Shown one piece after another: positions 6,100 to 10,177 of a DNA stretch of 10,177 nt. Each line of letters begins with the position of its first letter. The stretch's first letter is position 1. This DNA comes from an uncultured bacterium. GTDB taxonomy: Bacteria; Bacillota; Clostridia; Oscillospirales; Ruminococcaceae. The notes beneath the pieces are model-generated. The model had not been told where the DNA came from. It did no database searches and saw nothing but the letters and a program-made list of their open reading frames with translations. Made by a program: the position numbers and the translations under genes. Where the stretch lies: positions 1 to 10,177 of the forward strand of contig CAKXHL010000026.1 of NCBI GenBank assembly GCA_934875375.1. Reading direction: 5' to 3'.

Positions 6100-7284
6100 T
6101 TATGAGGGGAAATTGTTGGTCATTTCCGAAAGTAAAACAGCGCAGTCCGCACGTGTGAGCGGTGTTTGATCCAGAACCGTTGGAAACATCTTTTCGGATG
6201 ATGTGCCGAACGCGGTAAAGAAAGAAGAGAAGGCAGATTTTTTCCAGGACGGATCAAACGTACGGTGGAGAAGTTCTTTTGCCTCGGAAAAAGAAATTGG
6301 TTCATCGGGAGAGAATGTGCTTTCGGTAATGATTTTTTGCTGAATGGCCGTTTGCAGATATGGTTTGATCCACAGCGACAGTTCTCTATCGTTAGAGAGA
6401 TTCGTTTGAATCACTGCTTGCTCGGTCAAAGGCGTGTTTTTAGCAGCCAGCAGGCAAATTAAAAACTGCCCACGAGTCATGGTATTGTCTGGGTGAAAAT
6501 ACCAGTCATCTCCGATTTTCTCCCCGCAGAGAATATCATTTTGATGCAAGGTAATTGCAGCAGCTGTTTCGGGGCGTCCGATCATATCGGCAAAAGAAAA
6601 ATTGTTTTTATTTTCCTGAATTGTAACTGAAACGGTTGCCTCAGCGGATAAATTACCGTAGGCATCCATCAAAACATAAGAGAACTGGTCTTCTCCCGCA
6701 AGACCGGTGAAAGGCTGATAGGTGAAAGATTGTCCATCGGTTTTAACCACGCCCTTTTGTGGGCTGCGGGTGATGTGGACAGAGGCGGTTTGTGTTTCTG
6801 CGTCAAACAAAGAGGCAGTTTGGATTCCAATATCGGACCAGGTATGCAGAAGCATATCTTGCGCCTGCGGCGGCGTGGGCAGTTCATCCGCAACATGAAC
6901 AGATAAAGTAGCGGTAGCACGGCTGGGACAGTTTGGAATAAAAGAAAAACCAGAGCGGAGGGCGTTTTCCCCTGGAACAAAGCACAGACGGTCCAGTTCT
7001 TCCCTGGCCAGCTGAGAAAATTCGCTGATCCGTGCGCCGTCCAAAACAAGACTGCCATTATCCGGAAGGGCTGTGATGGTAATGCCCAGCAATTCCCCCT
7101 CTTCCAAACCGAGTCGGATTTCCAGCTGTCTGGCTGACAGTTCAGCAACTTCCCCTTTGGCCACGGACATTTGATAAGAACTTTCCGATAAATCGGCTGA
7201 TGCCGGCTGAATAAGAGGCTGTTCTTCGTAAAAAGGCGAAGATAACAAAGTACAAGAGAGCATGATACTAAAAAAGAATTTCAT
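6100..7284 (-). CDS. Secreted Ig-like and SLH-domain surface protein
   Basis: A 394-residue exported protein. A hydrophobic N-terminus (residues 3-16) and an ASA site at 28-30 suggest a signal peptide; the positive charge ahead of it is a single Lys, which is weak. Residues ~36-131 form a beta-rich segment ending in TATLSVHV. Residues ~140-222 resemble a bacterial Ig/cadherin-like repeat (FTYQPFTGLAGEDQFSYV, then DAYGNLSAEATVSVTI). Three SLH-like modules follow at ~230-285 (FHPDNTMTRGQFLICLL), ~296-344 (WIKPYLQTAIQQKII, FSPDEPISFSEAKELL) and a short one at ~350-390 (TPLTRADCAVLLSEM). SLH modules bind pyruvylated secondary cell-wall polymers, so the protein is probably held on the cell wall. 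The ligand or role of the Ig part is unknown. The start is supported by AGGAAG about 10 bases upstream. Confidence is high for the gene, moderate for the domain names. Confidence 0.85.
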   Translation of the reverse strand: MKFFFSIMLSCTLLSSPFYEEQPLIQPASADLSESSYQMSVAKGEVAELSARQLEIRLGLEEGELLGITITALPDNGSLVLDGARISEFSQLAREELDRLCFVPGENALRSGFSFIPNCPSRATATLSVHVADELPTPPQAQDMLLHTWSDIGIQTASLFDAETQTASVHITRSPQKGVVKTDGQSFTYQPFTGLAGEDQFSYVLMDAYGNLSAEATVSVTIQENKNNFSFADMIGRPETAAAITLHQNDILCGEKIGDDWYFHPDNTMTRGQFLICLLAAKNTPLTEQAVIQTNLSNDRELSLWIKPYLQTAIQQKIITESTFSPDEPISFSEAKELLHRTFDPSWKKSAFSSFFTAFGTSSEKMFPTVLDQTPLTRADCAVLLSEMTNNFPS

Positions 7285-7465
7285 AACGATTCACTTCCTA
7301 TTTCAATCTATTCTTATCCTTTGAAAGTTTCGCCTTTTTATGCAGCGAATTGGAAAGGTTGAAAATTTGAAATGCTTTTTTGTCATTTCGTGGATTTTGC
7401 TTGCATTTTAACGGTAATTATGGCAAAATGATAAGAACAAAAGGGAAGAAAGCGGAGGATGCGTT

Positions 7466-8995
7466 GTGAATCAAACGGTAGTGATTTTGGATTTCGGCGG
7501 TCAGTATAACCAGCTGATTGCGCGGCGGGTCAGGGAGTGCGGTGTTTACTGTGAAGTGCTGCCTTATCACACGCCGGTGGAAAAAATTTCAAAAAAAGAA
7601 CCGATTGGTATTATCTTTACCGGCGGGCCCAACAGTGTATATTTGGAAGATGCGCCTAGGTGCAGCAAAGAAGTGTTTGAATTAGGAATTCCTGTATTAG
7701 GAATCTGTTATGGAATTCAGGTCATGGCACATACATTAGGCGGGCATGTGACTTCGCCTGATTCCAGAGAGTATGGCAAAACCAAAACAAAATATGACAC
7801 GGCCTGTCCGCTGTTTGATGGTTTGCCAGCGCAGGGGATTACCTGGATGAGCCACACCGATTACGTGGACCAAATGCCGGAGGGATTTTCTGCAACAGCG
7901 TATACGGATTCCTGTCCCACAGCGGCCATGCAGAACCAAGAGAAAAAGCTTTATGGCCTCCAGTTCCATCCAGAGGTGTTGCATACCCAGAACGGAACCC
8001 AAATGCTTCATAATTTCCTATATAAAATTTGCGGTGCACAGGGAGACTGGACAATGGGAGATTATGCCCAAAATACAATTGATGCTATCCGCAAAAAGGT
8101 TGGAGATGGCAAGGTGCTGTTAGCTCTTTCCGGCGGTGTGGACAGTTCCGTTGCTGCGGCGTTGTTAGCGAAAGCGGTGGGTCCGCAGCTGACCTGTATT
8201 TTTGTGGATCATGGTTTTATGCGCAAAAACGAAGGAGACGAAGTGGAAGCGGCTTTTGCGCATAAAGGCATGAATTTTGTCCGGGTAAATGCAGAAGATC
8301 GTTTTTTGGCGAAACTGGCCGGTATATCCGAACCGGAGAAAAAACGCAAACTCATTGGCGAGGAATTTATCCGTGTATTTGAAGAAGAGGCCAAAAAGAT
8401 TGGACGGGTAGATTACTTGGTGCAAGGTACCATTTATCCGGATGTGATTGAGTCTGGCACTGGAGATGCGGCGGTCATCAAAAGTCATCATAATGTGGGC
8501 GGCCTGCCGGATTATGTGGATTTTAAAGAAATTCTTGAACCGTTGCGTCTGTTGTTCAAAGACGAAGTGCGCAGGCTGGGGAAAGAATTAGGTCTACCGG
8601 ATTATTTGGTGTGGCGGCAGCCATTTCCAGGCCCAGGTCTTGCAATTCGGGTAATTGGTGAGATTACCAAAGAAAAATTGGACATTCTGCGGGATGCAGA
8701 CGCGATTTTTCGGGAAGAAATTGCACAAGCACATTTGGATCGGGATATTCACCAGTACTTTGCGGTGTTAACGTCTATGCGGTCGGTAGGCGTCATGGGA
8801 GACAGCCGCACCTATGATTATACACTGGCATTGCGCGGCGTAACTACTACTGATTTTATGACAGCAGATTGGGCACGAATTCCTTATGAAGTGTTGGAAA
8901 AAGTGTCAAATCGGATTATTAATGAAGTGCGTGGCATTAACCGAATTGTATATGATATTACAAGTAAACCACCAGCAACAATAGAGTGGGAATAA
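7466..8995 (+). CDS. guaA: GMP synthase (glutamine-hydrolysing)
   Basis: Converts XMP to GMP with glutamine and ATP, the last step of guanine nucleotide synthesis in the cytoplasm. It is complete at 509 residues, the usual length. The N-terminal class I glutamine amidotransferase has GICYGIQ with nucleophile Cys81, and LQFHPE with His168 and Glu170. The ATP pyrophosphatase domain has the PP-loop SGGVDSS (222-228). The C-terminal dimerisation/XMP-binding domain has RQPFPGPGLAIRVIGE and ends in KPPATIEWE, the conserved terminus. The start is GTG 7466, 7 bases after GGAGG (7454-7458). No guanine riboswitch core or clear PurR box was found in the 181-base space before it. The last ~115 bases are visibly richer in A+T than the bases before them (about 35% G+C by hand count against about 55% at 8761-8820), which fits a 3' end supplied by an inserted element. 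Confidence 0.98.
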   Translation: MNQTVVILDFGGQYNQLIARRVRECGVYCEVLPYHTPVEKISKKEPIGIIFTGGPNSVYLEDAPRCSKEVFELGIPVLGICYGIQVMAHTLGGHVTSPDSREYGKTKTKYDTACPLFDGLPAQGITWMSHTDYVDQMPEGFSATAYTDSCPTAAMQNQEKKLYGLQFHPEVLHTQNGTQMLHNFLYKICGAQGDWTMGDYAQNTIDAIRKKVGDGKVLLALSGGVDSSVAAALLAKAVGPQLTCIFVDHGFMRKNEGDEVEAAFAHKGMNFVRVNAEDRFLAKLAGISEPEKKRKLIGEEFIRVFEEEAKKIGRVDYLVQGTIYPDVIESGTGDAAVIKSHHNVGGLPDYVDFKEILEPLRLLFKDEVRRLGKELGLPDYLVWRQPFPGPGLAIRVIGEITKEKLDILRDADAIFREEIAQAHLDRDIHQYFAVLTSMRSVGVMGDSRTYDYTLALRGVTTTDFMTADWARIPYEVLEKVSNRIINEVRGINRIVYDITSKPPATIEWE

Positions 8996-9019
8996 GCAAA
9001 AAGTGGATATGAGGGCCCG

Positions 9020-9046
9020 CAAACCCGCATAAACACTGGGTTTTTG
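9020..9046 (+). terminator. Possible guaA terminator
   Basis: AAACCC (9021-9026) pairs with GGGTTT (9038-9043), extended to C9020 only loosely, followed by more T residues to 9045. The stem is short (6 bp) and the loop long (11), so it is a modest terminator 25 bases after the guaA stop. Confidence 0.4.
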
Positions 9047-9063
9047 ATTTTCAAATTCCCCAT

Positions 9064-9083
9064 TTGATAGCAGATTGATAGCA
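9064..9083 (+). repeat. Tandem direct repeat TTGATAGCA
   Basis: TTGATAGCA occurs at 9064-9072 and 9075-9083, an 11-base period or about one helical turn. Close behind the guaA end, this spacing fits a recombinase or excisionase arm site, but the binding protein is not known. Confidence 0.55.
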
Positions 9084-9093
9084 CTTGCTAAAT

Positions 9094-9126
9094 CCCGATT
9101 TATTGAGTTTGAAAAGAAAAATCGGG
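9094..9126. repeat. Inverted repeat CCCGATTT / AAATCGGG
   Basis: Perfect 8-bp arms at 9094-9101 and 9119-9126 flank a 17-base AT-rich loop. There is no T run after it, so it does not look like a terminator. It may be part of the attachment region. Confidence 0.35.
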
Positions 9127-9170
9127 TGGCTTGCGAGTAGCCTAAAAATCCTCATCTTTTATTCATAAGT

Positions 9171-9211
9171 AAAAGGTCTAACTGATTTTTGTTGATCAGT
9201 TAGACCTTTTT
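9171..9211. terminator. Strong bidirectional terminator
   Basis: A perfect 16-bp arm pair, AAAAGGTCTAACTGAT (9171-9186) and its complement (9195-9210), encloses the loop TTTTTGTT. T residues follow on the right and A residues lead on the left. It insulates guaA from the inserted element and can stop the leftward XRE gene transcript. Confidence 0.88.
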
Positions 9212-9225
9212 TATTTTGCTCTCAT

Positions 9226-9242
9226 TTATCTGAATTATCTGA
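9226..9242 (+). repeat. Short direct repeat TTATCTGA
   Basis: TTATCTGA at 9226-9233 is repeated at 9235-9242 (period 9) in an AT-rich stretch just past the terminator. It could be a second protein-binding pair near the element end, but chance is a fair alternative in such sequence. Confidence 0.3.
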
Positions 9243-9287
9243 TTTTGTGCAACAACCGGCCTTTCCCGTGGCCTACAAGTGAGGGGG

Positions 9288-9776
9288 TCAGATCAGGCCC
9301 TCCGGCGGCACCTTGGCGTGGATTTGGTTGCTGTCGTACTCCGGGTAGCGGTAACGCCAGCGGTCATAGTCCTCCTGGGAGATCTCTCCAGCCTCCAACT
9401 TGGCGGCCTGTTCCCGCCAGGTCCATAGCATCTCGTGCAATCGGGCGGCATCCTTGTTTTTGCGAAAGTCCACCTGCAAGGCAAGCTCACCGTCCTGCTC
9501 CGTGACTTTCAGCCCGTAGTTGTCCTCCAGGGTAAACAGTGTGTGCATTAGCCCTACATAGGAGTCTATATCCGGGACAGAGAGTGCATGAGGCGAGACA
9601 TCCAGCACCTCAGCCAAAGCGGCGGTCAGGTCTGCCTTAGGGGTTCTTGATCCTGTTTCGTACTGTGCAAGGCGTACATCAGCAGACTTCTCCGGGAAGC
9701 CCAGTGACATGCCGAGATATTTTTGTGTCATCCCCCGCAGGAGACGGAAAAAGTGAATTCGTTCACCAATCGCCAT
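9288..9776 (-). CDS. XRE-family HTH transcriptional regulator
   Basis: A 162-residue DNA-binding protein. Residues ~5-66 form a Cro/CI-type helix-turn-helix: IHFFRLLRGMTQKYLGMSLG, then VRLAQYETGSRTPKADLTAALAEVL, the standard helix 1-5 layout given here in parts. The C-terminal ~95 residues are mixed helical and charged (WREQAAKLEAGEISQEDYDRW) without a recognised enzyme motif. GGAG (complement of 9785-9788) is 8 bases from the ATG. Its G+C is clearly above both flanks, a sign of separate origin. It stands divergent to the excisionase-like gene with a shared control region rich in CTAAGC sites, so it is likely the repressor of that region and of itself. Confidence 0.9.
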   Translation of the reverse strand: MAIGERIHFFRLLRGMTQKYLGMSLGFPEKSADVRLAQYETGSRTPKADLTAALAEVLDVSPHALSVPDIDSYVGLMHTLFTLEDNYGLKVTEQDGELALQVDFRKNKDAARLHEMLWTWREQAAKLEAGEISQEDYDRWRYRYPEYDSNQIHAKVPPEGLI

Positions 9777-9811
9777 ATCATCAACTCCAATCTATGATTG
9801 TTCTTATTTGA

Positions 9812-9840
9812 AACATAGCATATTTGCTTAGTTTTGTCAA
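9812..9840 (-). promoter_or_regulatory. Promoter of the XRE regulator
   Basis: On the minus strand a perfect TTGACA (9840-9835) and TATGTT (9817-9812) are spaced by 17 bases. One CTAAGC hexamer (9831-9826 on this strand) lies inside the spacer, so the regulator could block its own transcription. The expected start is near 9805. Confidence 0.8.
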
Positions 9841-9938
9841 GATAATCTAAGCAAATTTATTTAATAGTTTTTCTTTCAAAGCACTTGAACTAAGCTTATA
9901 TGTATAGTATCATAAGAGCACTAAGCAAACAAGCTTAG
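9822..9938. promoter_or_regulatory. Operator cluster: five CTAAGC/GCTTAG hexamers
   Basis: Copies lie at 9826-9831 (minus), 9847-9852 (plus), 9890-9895 (plus), 9921-9926 (plus) and 9933-9938 (minus). The first two sit in a perfect 10-bp inverted repeat (9822-9831 / 9847-9856) that flanks the leftward -35 box. The last two form CTAAGC-6-GCTTAG at the expected start of rightward transcription. The third lies at the edge of the rightward -35 and spacer and overlaps the palindrome TAAGCTTA. The placement is that of a phage-like switch; binding by the XRE protein is inferred. Confidence 0.75.
9885..9913 (+). promoter_or_regulatory. Rightward promoter of the excisionase-like operon
   Basis: TTGAAC (9885-9890) and TATCAT (9908-9913) are separated by 17 bases; each differs from consensus at one position. 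A CTAAGC copy begins at the last base of the -35, and a symmetric pair begins about 8 bases after the -10. Repression from either place is plausible. The leader would be about 100 bases long. Confidence 0.7.
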
Positions 9939-10021
9939 ATAGCGAAGCACAAAAAATATTACGCCAGCTTTTTAGTTATACAACAGAGAAAAAAGTGGCA
10001 GTAGCAAGTGAGGAGGTCTTT

Positions 10022-10168
10022 ATGAAAAACAAAATTAGCAGGCAGTTACCAACAACAAAGAAAGGAAGGTATTTACTATGGCTAATCAGATTTTTATGCG
10101 TGTCAACGAAGTGGCAGAGGAGTTGGGGATCTCCATTCCCTTTGCCTATAGGATCATTCGACAGATGA
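10022..10168 (+). CDS. Short leader ORF overlapping the excisionase-like gene
   Basis: ATG 10022 follows a very strong ribosome site, GAGGAGG (about 10010-10016), and could make a 48-residue peptide beginning MKNKISRQLPTTKKGRYLL. It overlaps the next gene in another frame for most of its length. The second half (Trp, Pro, Ser-rich) is simply the next gene read out of frame and looks unselected. Only the first ~18 codons lie before the next start, so it may work as a translated leader opening or coupling to the start at 10078. Not recognised as a family. Confidence 0.35.
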   Translation: MKNKISRQLPTTKKGRYLLWLIRFLCVSTKWQRSWGSPFPLPIGSFDR

Positions 10169-10177
10169 ATGAAGAAC
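10078..10177 (+). CDS. Excisionase-like HTH protein, N-terminal part (cut by window end)
   Basis: The first 33 residues are visible, starting MANQIFMRVNEVAEELGIS and continuing PFAYRIIRQMNEE. VNEVAEELGIS-PFAYRIIRQMN is the helix-turn-helix start of the MerR/excisionase-like small proteins found beside tyrosine integrases in integrative conjugative elements of gut Firmicutes. These proteins typically help excision or regulate the int operon. AGGAAGG (10063-10069) is 8 bases before the ATG. By family habit the next gene should be a tyrosine recombinase. The function is assigned from a short piece and its setting. Confidence 0.7.
   Translation, partial: MANQIFMRVNEVAEELGISIPFAYRIIRQMNEE

Larger units (their letters stand above)
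8996..10177. mobile_element. Probable end of an integrative element inserted at the guaA 3' end
   Basis: Everything right of guaA has mobile-element character: an XRE regulator with high G+C (38 of 60 bases at 9301-9360), an AT-rich divergent switch, and the beginning of an excisionase-like protein. Short direct repeats and hairpins sit between them and guaA. The 3' end of guaA is a known insertion hotspot for integrative elements and genomic islands using tyrosine recombinases. No integrase or second att copy is visible, so the type of element and its exact edge are inferred; the boundary probably lies within the last codons of guaA. Confidence 0.6.

Noticed and set aside
7255..7284. Lipoprotein signal in the SLH protein (MLSC near residues 7-10)
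   Set aside because: The residues before Cys do not fit the lipobox and an ASA cleavage site further on is better.
7285..7465. Guanine riboswitch or PurR operator ahead of guaA
   Set aside because: The conserved riboswitch core and paired PurR boxes are not visible; only a scattered TTTCG is present.
9245..9505. A plus-strand open frame rich in Pro, Arg and Ser
   Set aside because: It is the mirror of the GC-rich XRE gene and has no ribosome site.
1..10177. CRISPR arrays, rRNA or tRNA genes
   Set aside because: No regularly spaced repeats and no tRNA or rRNA sequence were seen on either strand.

Overview
The window looks like chromosome of a low-to-mid GC Firmicute of the class Clostridia, probably a gut anaerobe of the Oscillospirales/Ruminococcaceae type. 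This rests on strong AGGAGG-type ribosome sites, TTGACA/TATAAT-like promoters, a GNAT-rich gene set, TmcAL next to acetate kinase, an SLH-domain surface protein and a DUF378 membrane protein. The genus cannot be fixed from the sequence alone.

Positions 1-2540 are a worn stretch. They hold the tRNA-binding C-terminal domain of methionyl-tRNA synthetase, with disturbed reading frames upstream of it. An unrecognised single-pass membrane protein follows (752-1483), then two GNAT acetyltransferase genes read in the same direction. The first GNAT gene is split by one missing T in a T run; the second carries several indels and stops. A bidirectional terminator closes this block.

Positions 2552-5788 form a divergent pair: ackA (acetate kinase) leftward and tmcAL (tRNA-Met cytidine acetate ligase) rightward. 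The two opposed promoters appear to share one -10 element. A third, intact GNAT gene starts at a TTG overlapping the end of tmcAL. Both AckA and TmcAL use acetate and ATP. A second bidirectional terminator follows.

Positions 5797-7284 carry two leftward genes, a 69-residue DUF378 membrane protein and a secreted protein with Ig-like and SLH domains. guaA (GMP synthase) then runs rightward and is complete.

From the 3' end of guaA onward the character changes to what looks like the end of an integrated element. There are short direct repeats and hairpins, a locally GC-rich XRE-family regulator on the minus strand, and an AT-rich divergent control region. That region has two good promoters and five copies of the hexamer CTAAGC or its complement. 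On the plus strand come a short leader ORF and the start of an excisionase-like winged-helix/HTH protein, cut by the window end. The best reading is an integrative element inserted at the guaA 3' end, with its lysogeny-like switch visible and an integrase expected just past the window.
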